The notes under the pieces: model-generated | Database searches by the model: none | What the model saw: the letters and a program-made list of their open reading frames with translations, nothing else | What the model was told of the DNA's origin: nothing | Part shown: piece by piece, positions 51,044-60,155 of the stretch | Layout: every line of letters begins with the position of its first letter | How positions within the stretch are numbered: the stretch's first letter is position 1 | Source of the DNA: Sphingobium lactosutens DS20 | GTDB taxonomy: Bacteria; Pseudomonadota; Alphaproteobacteria; Sphingomonadales; Sphingomonadaceae | Direction: 5' to 3' | Assembly: GCF_000445105.1 (NCBI RefSeq) | Contig: NZ_ATDP01000110.1 | Coordinates: 62,001-126,000, forward strand | DNA length: 64,000 bases | Position numbers and translations under genes: made by a program

Positions 51044-52246
51044 ATGGCGGCCATCACGTCCCTTTCCAGCGCAGGCGATGCGCCCGACATATCGATTGTG
51101 CTGGAGGGCAATCAGCTGCGGCTGATTACGCATGGTCCCGCGCTGCGATCCGCCCTCATCACCCTGATCGACGGGGCGCGCCACAGCCTGAAACTCTATT
51201 ATTATATCTTTGCCGCAGACGTGAGCGGCGGGATGGTGCGCGACGCCTTGGCCCAGGCCGCGCGTCGCGGCGTATCGGTGACGCTGATGATCGACGCATT
51301 CGGGTCAGCCAAGACGCCCGACAGGTTTTTCGCGCCGCTGGTCGATGCAGGCGGGCAATTCGGGCGTTTTGGCGCACGACGCTCCACGCGCTATCTGATC
51401 CGCAATCATCAGAAGATGGCGATAGCCGACGACGAACGGTTGCTGATTGGCGGGTTCAATGTGGAAGATGGCTACTTTGGAGTTCCCCAAGAGGGCGGCT
51501 GGCGCGATCTGGGCCTGTGGATGGAGGGCGAACAGGTAGAGGCCATGACTCGATGGTATGGCGGGTTATGGCGGTGGGTGTCGACGAAAAAGCAGCGTTT
51601 CAGGACGCTGCGAGCGATGGTGCGGCAATGGCATCCTGCCCTGCATCATGATGGGGGGTCGGCATTCCGCTGGCTGATCGGCGGACCGACGCGGCGGCTC
51701 AGCCCATGGGCGCAGGTCGTCAAGCATGACTTGGAAAAAGCGCAGCGCGTGGACATGATCGCCGCTTATTTCTCCCCCGGACGCGGCATGTTGAAACGCA
51801 TTGCGCGCGCGGCAAAGCTCAGCGGCGCGCGCATCATCCTGCCCGCTGTCTCGGATAACGGGGCGACAGTTGCAGCGGCAAGGCTGTTATACGGCCCCTT
51901 ACTGAAGCGCGGCGTCGAAATCGCTGAATATCAGCCATGCCAGCTGCATACGAAATTGCTGGTGATCGACGACGCCGTGTTCGTCGGGTCCGCCAATTTC
52001 GATATGCGCAGCCTCTTCCTCAATCTTGAAGTGATGCTAAAGGTAGAGGATAAGACGTTTGCCGACCAGGTCAGAGCCTATATCGCTCGGGAAATGCAGG
52101 ATAGCCAAGTCATAAGTCTGCGAAACCATCGTTCGGGCCGCAGCATGATGACACTGGTCAAGCAGGCGATCAGCTATCTGCTAGTCGGAATATTGGACTA
52201 CACCGTCACTCGGCGCCTGAATTTCCGCAATCCCGACGCGGACTGA
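51044..52246 (+). CDS. Phospholipase-D-superfamily (cardiolipin-synthase-like) protein
   Basis: Two-HKD phosphatidyltransferase-type protein of 400 residues. The first motif is [20 protein letters not shown] (about 121-140), with GGFN in place of GSxN. The second is [20 protein letters not shown] (about 304-323), fully canonical. N-terminal membrane helices of classical cardiolipin synthases are missing, so it is closer to ClsB-like soluble forms. Likely role: phospholipid head-group transfer; the exact substrate is unproven. Confidence 0.88.
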   Translation: MAAITSLSSAGDAPDISIVLEGNQLRLITHGPALRSALITLIDGARHSLKLYYYIFAADVSGGMVRDALAQAARRGVSVTLMIDAFGSAKTPDRFFAPLVDAGGQFGRFGARRSTRYLIRNHQKMAIADDERLLIGGFNVEDGYFGVPQEGGWRDLGLWMEGEQVEAMTRWYGGLWRWVSTKKQRFRTLRAMVRQWHPALHHDGGSAFRWLIGGPTRRLSPWAQVVKHDLEKAQRVDMIAAYFSPGRGMLKRIARAAKLSGARIILPAVSDNGATVAAARLLYGPLLKRGVEIAEYQPCQLHTKLLVIDDAVFVGSANFDMRSLFLNLEVMLKVEDKTFADQVRAYIAREMQDSQVISLRNHRSGRSMMTLVKQAISYLLVGILDYTVTRRLNFRNPDAD

Positions 52247-52287
52247 GGAGGAGGCGCGTAGCCCCCTCCCATTCACCTAATGCAGGC

Positions 52288-52668
52288 TCATCGACCGTTT
52301 TTGGCGAGGACCCGGACCTGGCCAATGGGATAGCCCTTTTCAGCCATTTCCTTGGCATAGTCGCCACGAGCATCGGCCAGCTCCGCGCGATACTCGTCCC
52401 AGGCGTCGCGATTATCCTCCGCATCGGAGGAGCGGCGCAAATCCTTGGTCAATTCCTTCCGGGCTTCCGCCAGGTCGGTTTGATAATTGAACCAATAATC
52501 ATTTTCGACGCCGGCAATGGGCGCCTGATAGACCAGCTGGTCCTCAACCTGCGCCAGTTGCTCTTCATAGCTGACCGGACCTTCTGCTGTTTGCGCCAGT
52601 CCGGCAGTCGGGAGAGCGGCGGGAGCAAGGCCCAGAAGGGCGGCGGCAAGAAACGTAGAGCGTGTCAT
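52288..52668 (-). CDS. Small secreted acidic protein of unknown function
   Basis: A 126-residue product with signal peptide (RSTFLAAALLGLAPAAL then PTAGLA/Q) and a charged, mostly helical body: EEQLAQVEDQLVYQAPIAG, LAEARKELTKDLRRSSDAED, and AWDEYRAELADARGDYAKEM. No family recognised; the heptad-like charge pattern suggests coiled-coil pairing. ATG 52668 is chosen for the signal peptide. Confidence 0.7.
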   Translation of the reverse strand: MTRSTFLAAALLGLAPAALPTAGLAQTAEGPVSYEEQLAQVEDQLVYQAPIAGVENDYWFNYQTDLAEARKELTKDLRRSSDAEDNRDAWDEYRAELADARGDYAKEMAEKGYPIGQVRVLAKNGR

Positions 52669-52843
52669 CGGTTCTTCTCCTCTTTGCTGATCTGAACCAT
52701 GACTGACACAACGCTCGAACGAAGGGATTTTGAGCCTTAACGGATGTGCAGAATGGATGAAGCGAGCCTGGGCAACGATGGACCGCACGGGTGAAACTGG
52801 CGCAAATCTTGTATTTTTAATCGATATTACAGCGCCTTATGCA

Positions 52844-53398
52844 TTATCGGACAAGCAAATAGAAGCTTACCGCCTCCTCTCCGTCATTTTCTATCACAAT
52901 ATGGTAGCGATCGGTGAAAAGCGGCATCCAGGCGCAGTCCGCCTGCGGCCCGCCGACAGGCTTTTCGCACAATGTTTCGCCTTTCGCGCCCTGCACCTTG
53001 AGCGACAAATGGCCATTGCTCTCCCCCGTTGGCGCGACCATGATCTGCGCGCGCTGACCGCCCAGGAAAAGCTGGCGCATAGTCATGCTGCCGCCCGGCA
53101 GGAGCGATCCGCGGCGATAGGCGGGACCCAGAGCGCGCCCGCGATAGGGCGGATCGTCAATAATCGCGCCGCTAGCCTGCGCCTTTTCGCGCCAGAGCGC
53201 CGCCAAATCCGCCTGGCCCGGCGCCGGAGCCGCCCCCAGCACCGACAGCATCCGCGCCTTGCGGCCGAGCGAGGCGGTGTCGCCCTGCGCCTGCGCCGCC
53301 TCCCCTTCGACCAGCGTGCGCAGGATGGGGTCGGAAGGATGATGGTCCGCTTGTGACGCCGCCGCCGCAAACAGCAAAGGCAATAACAGCGCAATCAC
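52844..53398 (-). CDS. Secreted protein in operon with a two-component system
   Basis: A 184-residue protein with a short signal peptide (IALLLPLLFAAAASQA). The body has a helical half (PILRTLVEGEAAQAQGD, ARMLSVLGAAP) and a beta-rich half (GGQRAQIMVAPTGES, HLSLKVQGAKGETLC, YHIVIENDGEEAVSFYLL) with two Cys. No family recognised. It overlaps the upstream sensor kinase by 4 nt (ATGA), so it may be the signal-receiving partner or the output of that system. Confidence 0.72.
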   Translation of the reverse strand: MIALLLPLLFAAAASQADHHPSDPILRTLVEGEAAQAQGDTASLGRKARMLSVLGAAPAPGQADLAALWREKAQASGAIIDDPPYRGRALGPAYRRGSLLPGGSMTMRQLFLGGQRAQIMVAPTGESNGHLSLKVQGAKGETLCEKPVGGPQADCAWMPLFTDRYHIVIENDGEEAVSFYLLVR

Positions 53399-54744
53399 GA
53401 TTCATCCTCCGGCTGGACAACGAAGCGCGCGCCGGGCGCTGCATCTTCGACGTGGAGCGTCAGCCCATGGCGCTGCGCGATCGCCAGCGCAAGAGCCAGC
53501 CCAAGGCCATGGCCGCCGTCCGCCGCGCCGTCCAGACGGACATAGCGCTCGAAAATCCGCTCACGGTCCGCCGCAGGGATGCCATCGCCATCATCCTCCA
53601 CAATGATGCGCGGCCCGGCGGACAGTTGGAGCGACACGCTGCCGCCGCTCGGCACATATTTGAAGCCATTGTCGAGCAGGTTCGACATCAGCCGCATCAT
53701 CTGCATCGCATCGGCGCGCAAGCGTATGCCGGGGGCGATGCGAGCATGAAAGCCGATCCCCAATTCTTCTGCGCTCGCGCCATAGAGATCGGCCAGATTT
53801 TCCGCGATATCGCTCAGGCTGACTTCCGCAAGGCCGCGCATGTCGCCACGCATCGCCTGTGTGCCGGCAATGTCGAGCAGGGAATCGAGCAGGCGCACGA
53901 CGCTGCGTATCTCGGCCCTCGACCGCTCCAGCGTTTGCAGCAGCATATCGTCGCGCGTCGCCTCCATCGCCCGCAGGATACGCGTATCCAGATGCATGAG
54001 CGGCGTGCGGATTTCGTGCGCCGTCTGATCGGATACAGCGCGCTGCGCTTCAATCAGGCGTTCGACCTGGTCGAGCATGTCGTTGGTATTGGTCGCCAGT
54101 TCCGTCAATTCGTCGCTATCGCCCGCGCCGGGCACGCGTGCTTCAATATGTCCAGCGCGGACGGCGGCGAAGGTCGCATTCACCGCCTCCACCCGATTGC
54201 GCAGGCGCCGAGCGGCGAAATGGCCCGCGACTAGGCTGAGCCCGGCGATCAACGCGCCCGCCGTCGCGAAAGCGACAGCCAGGCGGGCAAGCAGCGCCTG
54301 ACCGCGATAGTCGCTGCGCCCGACCACCAGTCTCATGTTCGGCCCAAGTTGCGTCGCCCGGGCGAACATGCGTTCGCCATCGGCCAAAGTGACGAACCGC
54401 GCTTCCGATATGTTTGGCGCGATGCGCGGCCAGCGGGTCAGGTTGCCCGCAATCCGATCGCCATTGTCGCGCGCCAGCAGATACCAGACGCGTTCGCCAT
54501 CCTGACGCTCCACCGCGAAGCGATCGGCGATCCGCGCCTTCAGATCTTCCCGGCCTGCGCTGACATATATGTCGGCAAGGCCGGCAAGGTCGGTATCAAC
54601 CTCCCGCGCGAGCATGGCGCGCGCATCATTGTCGACGATCTGGCGCACGACCAGAAACAAGGCCAGGGTCGACAGCAGGCTGACCAGCAAGGCCGACATC
54701 GTGACCCGGCCGAAAATCGACCGGAACAGGCCAGGCCTAGCCAC
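53395..54744 (-). CDS. OmpR-class sensor histidine kinase
   Basis: Membrane kinase of 449 residues: a first membrane helix (about 12-32), a periplasmic sensor region of about 110 residues, a second helix near 155-175 followed by HAMP (ARRLRNRVEAVNATFAAVRA). Then HisKA with phospho-acceptor His in QTAHEIRTPLMHLD (about 243) and an HATPase domain with LLDNGFKYV, VEDDGDGIPAADRERIFERY and GLGLALALAIAQRHG. All motifs intact. It overlaps the response-regulator gene by 8 nt. Confidence 0.93.
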   Translation of the reverse strand: MARPGLFRSIFGRVTMSALLVSLLSTLALFLVVRQIVDNDARAMLAREVDTDLAGLADIYVSAGREDLKARIADRFAVERQDGERVWYLLARDNGDRIAGNLTRWPRIAPNISEARFVTLADGERMFARATQLGPNMRLVVGRSDYRGQALLARLAVAFATAGALIAGLSLVAGHFAARRLRNRVEAVNATFAAVRAGHIEARVPGAGDSDELTELATNTNDMLDQVERLIEAQRAVSDQTAHEIRTPLMHLDTRILRAMEATRDDMLLQTLERSRAEIRSVVRLLDSLLDIAGTQAMRGDMRGLAEVSLSDIAENLADLYGASAEELGIGFHARIAPGIRLRADAMQMMRLMSNLLDNGFKYVPSGGSVSLQLSAGPRIIVEDDGDGIPAADRERIFERYVRLDGAADGGHGLGLALALAIAQRHGLTLHVEDAAPGARFVVQPEDES

Positions 54745-55446
54745 GAGCCGCGTCTGCGTGCGCGATCAGCCGATAGCCGGTCCCCCAGACGGTTTCCAGA
54801 ACCGGCGTATCGAAACCATCCTCAAGCTTGCGGCGCAAGCGGCCAACATTCACGTCGACGACATTGGTCTGAGGATCAAAGCTCAGCTTCCAGACATGGC
54901 GCAACAGCATCTCGCGCGTCACCACTTCCCCGGCATGGTCCATGAGGTAGCGGAACAGTTCGAATTCCTTGGGCGACAAAGGAAGATGCCGTCCCTGTCG
55001 AAAGGCGGTTCGCGCCTTTACATGGCATTCCAGGTCGCCGAACAGCAGCACGGGTTCATGGCTGCGGCGGCTGGCGCGGCGCCAGAGCGCGCGCACACGG
55101 GCGACGAGCTCGTCGGGTTCGAAAGGCTTGGCGAGATAGTCATCCACGCCGCTTTCCAGCCCTTCGACCCGATGTTCGCTGCGGCCCAGGGCCGACAGCA
55201 TCAGGACCGGCGCGCCGACGCCGGCTGAGCGCATCCGCGTGACGATATCTATGCCCGACAGATGCGGCAACATGCGGTCGAGGAGACGACGTCATGTCCC
55301 CCGCTTCCAGCCCGATGGAGGCCTGCCGGCCCATCGGCAGCCTGTTCCACCGTCATACCCGCAGCGTTCAGGATCGCCGCGATCGTCGCGCGCGCCGCCT
55401 CGTCATCCTCCACCAGCAAAACGGAAATCTGATCAGACTGCCCCAT
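54737..55446 (-). pseudogene. OmpR/PhoB-type response regulator, frameshifted in the receiver
   Basis: The N-terminal frame (from ATG 55446) reads SDQISVLLVEDDEAARATIA and on to GSGGHDVV, then goes out of frame. The rest resumes one frame over as DRMLPHLSGIDIVTRMR and continues intact to a winged-helix domain (LSPKEFELFRYLMDHAGEVV, DVNVGRLRRKLED, WGTGYRL). One missing base near 55284-55286 explains it: inserting a G restores DVVVLDRMLP with the phospho-acceptor Asp. Either the gene is inactivated or the assembly has an error. Confidence 0.88.
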
Positions 55447-55585
55447 GATCCCCCCGGCTTAGCCTTAACGGCAAAGCCCGCCAGTGACAAAGCCTGTTAG
55501 AGGACGCGAAGCCGGGCATCGTTTCGGTTACGGCCTGCCCCTGCCGATGGGAACAGTGAAACCCCACTGTCTTACCTTTCTCCAA

Positions 55586-55617
55586 CGAAAAACGGCCGCC
55601 ATGTCCGGCAGCCGTTT
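55586..55617 (-). terminator. Intrinsic terminator of the TSUP gene
   Basis: Read leftwards, AAACGGCTGCC-ggacat-GGCGGCCGTTT is an 11-bp stem with one mismatch, and the transcript then continues TTTTTCG. It lies 26 nt past the stop of the permease gene. Confidence 0.82.
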
Positions 55618-55642
55618 CGTGTCACCCATGACCGCGCGGGAT

Positions 55643-56473
55643 TTACATTTTCAAACCGTTGCGCAGCATCAGCATGCCGATGATGAGCAGATAGACGCCG
55701 AAAATCTTTTTCAAGGGTCCCGCCGGCAGGCTGTGCGCTGCCGCCACGCCGAGCGGCGCGGTCAGCATCGACATGGACGCAATCGCCAATGTTCCGGGGA
55801 TGTTGATATAGCCCAGCGAACCCCAGGGCAGACCGGTTTCCTTCAGGCCAATGATGGCAAAGCCGATTGTCGTGGGGATGGCGATCAACGTGCCGATGCC
55901 CGATGCGGTCGCAATGGCCCGGTGGATGGTCCGCCCGCAAAGCGTCATCACCATGATCGCGATGGTACCGCCGCCAATGCCCAGCAGCGAGGAAAAGGTG
56001 CCCAGGCCGCCCGCGATACCGACCCGCACGATACCGGACGGCATGGTGTCGCTGACCACCTTCCCGCTGACCTTGGGCAGCAGGAAATTGAGCGACATTA
56101 GGACCACGCCACCGCCAAAGATCATCTTGAGCGTACGGCCGTCGACATGGCTGGCGAGCAAGACGCCCGCACCGCATCCCATGACGATCCATGGCGCCCA
56201 GGCTTTGAGCACTTCAAATTCCACCGCGCCGCGTTTGGCATGGGACAGGAGCGACCGGATCGACGTGACGATGATGGTGGCGGCGGACGTGCCGATCGCG
56301 ACATGGGCGATGGCATCCTTCGTGCCGCCAAGCAGCGGCAGAACGACCAGCAATGCCGGCACGACAACGAAGCCGCCGCCAATCCCGAAAATACCAGCGG
56401 CAAAGCCGGCCAGCAACCCGGCCGCCAGCATGGCGACCAGCGGCACCAGCCATGTCGTGATTTCAGCAGACAT
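55643..56473 (-). CDS. TSUP-family (TauE/SafE) permease
   Basis: A 276-residue transporter of the sulphite/sulphonate exporter family with eight membrane segments in two similar halves. Each half has the Gly-rich family motif: GFAAGIFGIGGGFVVVPALL (about 23-42) and GTFSSLLGIGGGTIAIMVMT (about 157-176). Substrate is unknown. ATG 56473 is preferred over a GTG one codon upstream. It is followed by a clear terminator. Confidence 0.9.
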   Translation of the reverse strand: MSAEITTWLVPLVAMLAAGLLAGFAAGIFGIGGGFVVVPALLVVLPLLGGTKDAIAHVAIGTSAATIIVTSIRSLLSHAKRGAVEFEVLKAWAPWIVMGCGAGVLLASHVDGRTLKMIFGGGVVLMSLNFLLPKVSGKVVSDTMPSGIVRVGIAGGLGTFSSLLGIGGGTIAIMVMTLCGRTIHRAIATASGIGTLIAIPTTIGFAIIGLKETGLPWGSLGYINIPGTLAIASMSMLTAPLGVAAAHSLPAGPLKKIFGVYLLIIGMLMLRNGLKM

Positions 56474-56826
56474 CACAGCCCCCCTTTCCGCGCAGGTCCG
56501 CCCGCGCGCATGTTTATGCCATCGCCCTGCGGGATCAAGGCGGCGAAAATGGGGTAATCGTCCATGATGTCAGACCATGCCTCTCTTCGGCGGAACCAGG
56601 ATGCGTGGGGGCATGCGGTGATGTTCCCCTGCCCCGCTCAACGAACAAGAAGGAAGAACCCGCAACGTCCGTCGCGCCGTTCGCGTTACAATCTGGAAAC
56701 AATTGAAGACGGGACGTTGGAACGAGAAAAAAGAAAGGCGCCAACCCCGGTGACGAGGTTGGCGCCTGTTGATCGCGCGCTTCTCGGGCGTATCAATCGC
56801 CCGATAGGATTACGGTCGCATCCGGA
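56474..56826. other. Gap between the TSUP gene and ald
   Basis: About 350 nt with no convincing gene. It holds the ald terminator (56730-56767) near its right side and, by position, the promoter of the TSUP gene at its left. Short frames here have no ribosome site or family feature. Confidence 0.6.
56730..56767 (-). terminator. Intrinsic terminator of ald
   Basis: Read leftwards, AGGCGCCAACC-tcgtcaccgg-GGTTGGCGCCT is a perfect 11-bp stem followed by TTCTTTTTTC. It is one of the strongest terminators in the window. Confidence 0.92.
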
Positions 56827-57942
56827 TCAGGCCACGGCCTGTTCCGCCGGCGTATAGGGCAGATTGAGATCGTCGGCCACCGCCTGATAGGTGACCTTGC
56901 CGTCCCATATATTCAGGCCCGCACGCAGATGGACATCGCGGCGAAGCGCCTCCTTCCACCCCAGTTCGGCAATGCGCAGCGCATGGGGCAGCGTGACGTT
57001 ATTCAACGCATAAGTGCTGGTGCGCGCGACCGCGCCGGGCATGTTGGCGACGCAATAATGCACGACATCATCGACAATATAGGTCGGCTCCGCATGGGTC
57101 GTGGCATGGCTGGTTTCGAAACAGCCGCCCTGGTCGATCGCGACATCAACGAGGACCGCGCCCTTCTTCATGGTCTTGAGCATGTCGGCGGTCACGAGCT
57201 TGGGCGCGGCGGCCCCCGGAATAAGCACCGCGCCGATCACCAGGTCAGCGTCCGCGACGCAATCGGCGAGATTGGCCTTGTTCGAAAAGCGCGTCTTGGC
57301 CCGCGCTTCGAAATACATGCCCAGCTTCTCCAGAACCTCGGGGCTGCGGTCGAGGATGGTGACGTCCGCACCAAGCCCCGCGGCCATCTGCGCCGCGTTG
57401 AAGCCGACAACGCCACCGCCGATGACGGCGACCTTGGCGGGCAGCACGCCCGGCACGCCGCCCAGCAGCACGCCACGTCCGCCATGCGCCTTTTCCAGCG
57501 CCGTCGCACCAGCCTGAATAGCCATGCGCCCGGCGACCTGGCTCATCGGCTTGAGCAGCGGCAGGCCGCCGCTGGCGTCGGTCACGGTTTCATAGGCGAT
57601 GCAGGTCGCGCCGCTGGCAATAAGGTCGCGGGTCTGGTCCGGATCAGGCGCCAGGTGCAGATAGGTGTAGAGAATCTGGCCGGGCCGCAGCATCGCGCGT
57701 TCCACGGCTTGCGGCTCCTTCACCTTCACGATCATGTCGGCCGTGGCGAAGATTTCGGCCGCCGTCGTGATGATGTCGGCGCCCGCCTTGACGTAGAGAT
57801 CGTCGCTCGCGCCGATGCCGTTGCCCGCGCCGGTTTCCACCAGCACGCGATGCCCATGCGCAGTCAGTTCATGCACGCTCTCGGGCGTCAGGCCCACGCG
57901 ATATTCGTGATTCTTGATTTCCTTGACGGTGCCGACGATCAT
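56827..57942 (-). CDS. ald: Alanine dehydrogenase
   Basis: NAD-dependent interconversion of alanine with pyruvate and ammonia. The 371 residues show [18 protein letters not shown] (3-20), KVKEP (about 73), [20 protein letters not shown], the Rossmann motif [20 protein letters not shown], and [19 protein letters not shown], as in all Ald/PntA-type enzymes. ATG 57942 has GGAGAG at the right distance; the adjacent ATG 57945 sits too close. A Lrp-family gene is divergent upstream and probably controls it. Confidence 0.95.
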   Translation of the reverse strand: MIVGTVKEIKNHEYRVGLTPESVHELTAHGHRVLVETGAGNGIGASDDLYVKAGADIITTAAEIFATADMIVKVKEPQAVERAMLRPGQILYTYLHLAPDPDQTRDLIASGATCIAYETVTDASGGLPLLKPMSQVAGRMAIQAGATALEKAHGGRGVLLGGVPGVLPAKVAVIGGGVVGFNAAQMAAGLGADVTILDRSPEVLEKLGMYFEARAKTRFSNKANLADCVADADLVIGAVLIPGAAAPKLVTADMLKTMKKGAVLVDVAIDQGGCFETSHATTHAEPTYIVDDVVHYCVANMPGAVARTSTYALNNVTLPHALRIAELGWKEALRRDVHLRAGLNIWDGKVTYQAVADDLNLPYTPAEQAVA

Positions 57943-58100
57943 CATGTCTCTCCAAAGCCGAGGGACGGCGCGCGATTGCACTTCCGTATGGCCTGCGTGA
58001 TACCGCAAAGGCGACGGCGAATGGTCCTGAATTTGCAGGGTGGAAGCGAAGACCTGCGGATGATATGCCGCGATATTGCCAATCGGCGGGATGATTTCGC

Positions 58101-58568
58101 GTGGATCGCTTCGACATCGCCATATTGGAAGCGCTGCAAAAGGATTCCCGCCGGTCCATGGCGGACTTGGGAGAGCGGATCGGCCTGTCCGCTTCTGCCT
58201 GCCATCGCCGCATCAAGGCGATGGAGGAAGCAGGCCTGATCGCAGGTTATGCCGCACGGCTGGACCCCAAAGCGCTCGGGCTTGACCTCCAGGCCTTTGT
58301 CGAAATCTCTCTGACCAGCCAGAGCCGGGAAATCATGGATCGGTTCGAACGCGCGGTGGCCGACTTTCCGGAGATATTGGAATGTCATCTCATGGCGGGC
58401 CAGGCCGACTATCTGCTGCGCGTGGCCGCTGCGGATCTGATAGGGTTCGACGCCATCCACCGCGACTGCCTCGCCCGCTTGCCCGGCGTCTCCGCCATCC
58501 GCACCAGCTTTGCGATCCGTCGTATCCGCGATTGGCAGGGCTATCGCCTGCGCGGCCTCAAGGCCTAG
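58101..58568 (+). CDS. Lrp/AsnC-family regulator divergent from ald
   Basis: The 155 residues begin DRFDIAILEALQKDSRRSMA, with the AsnC-type helix-turn-helix (RIGLSASACHRRIKAMEEAG) and a C-terminal RAM ligand-binding domain (VEISLTSQSREIMDRFERAV, MAGQADYLLRVAAADL). GTG 58101 is the start. Divergent lrp-ald pairs are common in proteobacteria, where the regulator activates ald in response to alanine; that role is inferred here. Its 3' end overlaps the convergent PPIase gene by 11 nt. Confidence 0.92.
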   Translation: MDRFDIAILEALQKDSRRSMADLGERIGLSASACHRRIKAMEEAGLIAGYAARLDPKALGLDLQAFVEISLTSQSREIMDRFERAVADFPEILECHLMAGQADYLLRVAAADLIGFDAIHRDCLARLPGVSAIRTSFAIRRIRDWQGYRLRGLKA

Positions 58569-59451
58569 GCCGGACTGGGACGGGCGCATTGCACAGATCC
58601 ACACCGCCCGCAGGTCGCTCGTAGAAATCATCCTTCCGGTTGGCGCGCAGACGCAGATATTCACTGAAAATCGGTGACGTCGTATCCATTTGCTGGAAAT
58701 GCGGCTGCTGCGCAGCGGGCAGGTCGCTCGCCAGGCGCACGGACACTATAGGCACCGGGCGCTCCGATCCTGTGTAGAAGCCGAGTTCCCCCGATCCGCG
58801 CGGCAGGCTGGACAAATGCGCCATGCCGTCGATCACGCGTCCGACAACCGCGATATTGCGGTCAAGCTGGCGCGGCGCCTGGCCGATCACGGCGTAAAGT
58901 TCCGCACCGGTGCCAGCGTCAGGCGACAGGTTGCGGCCGACCCCGACATAGCCATAGCAATGCGGCAGCCAGACGGCGTCCCCATCCATCGCCACCGGCC
59001 AACCCGCAACGAAACCCGTTTTGGGCGCATAAGCGTCAGGATAGGGCAAAGATGTGATGTGCAATCGCCGGTTGGCGAGCGGCACTGTGTAATCAGCCGC
59101 GCTGGTCTGGAGCAGACCGGCCGGCAACGGCTTTTTCTCCGTCGCGTCGCCCCATTGCGCGACATAATTGTCCTGAACTCGATTGATGCTGGTTCCATCC
59201 CACCAATGCGCCTGGGCGAGCATGCGGATATTGGCGACGTGGCGGGGCGCCATGGCCGGAGCGAACTGAACGATGATCTGCGCGCCCCCCTCAATCGTCA
59301 TGACGATCAGATCCTCAGCCGGAATGTTTGTCCATGCGCTCGCCGGCGATGATGCGATGAGTGCGGCTGGCGTGGCCGGCGGCGCGCTGTCTGCCGGGAT
59401 GGGAGCCAAGGCCAGGGCTGCTGCAAGAACAAAGGGGAGCGAATGAGTCAT
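58558..59451 (-). CDS. Secreted cyclophilin-type peptidyl-prolyl isomerase
   Basis: A 297-residue protein with signal peptide (HSLPFVLAAALALAPIPADS) and a diverged cyclophilin domain: LIVMTIEGGAQIIVQFAPAM, APRHVANIRMLAQAHWWDGT, INRVQDNYVAQWGD, and LYAVIGQAPRQLDRNIAVVG. The canonical FHRV is INRV here. About 50 extra residues follow the domain. ATG 59451 is selected because the signal peptide starts there. Confidence 0.82.
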   Translation of the reverse strand: MTHSLPFVLAAALALAPIPADSAPPATPAALIASSPASAWTNIPAEDLIVMTIEGGAQIIVQFAPAMAPRHVANIRMLAQAHWWDGTSINRVQDNYVAQWGDATEKKPLPAGLLQTSAADYTVPLANRRLHITSLPYPDAYAPKTGFVAGWPVAMDGDAVWLPHCYGYVGVGRNLSPDAGTGAELYAVIGQAPRQLDRNIAVVGRVIDGMAHLSSLPRGSGELGFYTGSERPVPIVSVRLASDLPAAQQPHFQQMDTTSPIFSEYLRLRANRKDDFYERPAGGVDLCNAPVPVRPRP

Positions 59452-59604
59452 CGCGCCATCAAACAAGGGACGTCCGATAAAGTAAAGCGATGCCGTTGAT
59501 GCCCCTTGCCACCCCGCCCGCCCCGCGATAGGGAGCCGCCTTCCAGTGCGATTGGATAAAAGAACCCGATTCACGCCGCTTCCAGCGACAACAGGGTTCC
59601 GTGC

Positions 59605-59695
59605 GGAGCGGTGGCCGAGTGGTCGAAGGCGCTCGCCTGGAAAGTGAGTATACGTCAAAAGCGTATCGAGGGTTCGAATCCCTCCCGCTCCGCCA
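59605..59695 (+). tRNA. tRNA-Ser (anticodon GGA)
   Basis: The acceptor arms GGAGCGG (59605-59611) and CCGCTCC (59685-59691) pair perfectly, with discriminator G and an encoded CCA at 59693-59695. The D arm is GCCGAGTGGTCGAAGGC, the anticodon loop CTGGAAA gives anticodon GGA, a long class II variable arm (TATACGTCAAAAGCGTAT) follows, and the T arm GAGGGTTCGAATCCCTC is canonical. Confidence 0.97.
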
Positions 59696-60155
59696 CCTAC
59701 TCTTATGTATCATCGTACTGCCCCCGTCTTTGCCCAATGGGCGCGGAGTAGCGTGAACTGACGGCGATTACCTGCATAGAGAACCACGCGGCCCCTGCTG
59801 CTGCGAGAACCCACGCCGTCGTTCTCTACTCATCCAGTTCGTTCAGAAAGGCGAAGGCGGTTCCAAACCACCGAATGTTTAGCAAGGCTTTGATGTCTTG
59901 AACGCAATCATGCGAAAATAGACGCAGGCGAACCGCGCAATAAATCATGAAAAATGCGGGTTCTGCGCCAGTTTTAGCTGTCTTTTCAGACCGGGAGATT
60001 CCCGAGCGCCCGAACCGTGCTAAAGACCTGCCGAATGCAGTCGTAACACGGGATGCGCCTCCAGCAATCCGGCGTGGACAATCCGACATCGGAGAGAAGG
60101 AGAGAAGACGTGGATCATAGCAGACGATCTGGACACGGATTGCGCCGGAACAAGA
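59696..60155. other. Gene-poor stretch after tRNA-Ser
   Basis: About 460 nt, more AT-rich than its surroundings, with no convincing gene. A minus-strand frame of 87 codons (59826-60089) has no ribosome site or recognisable family and was not called. No second copy of the tRNA 3' end was seen nearby, so the stretch cannot be shown to be an integration scar. Confidence 0.5.

Noticed and set aside
59826-60089. 87-codon minus-strand frame after tRNA-Ser
   Set aside because: No ribosome site, no family resemblance; codon use unlike the surrounding genes.
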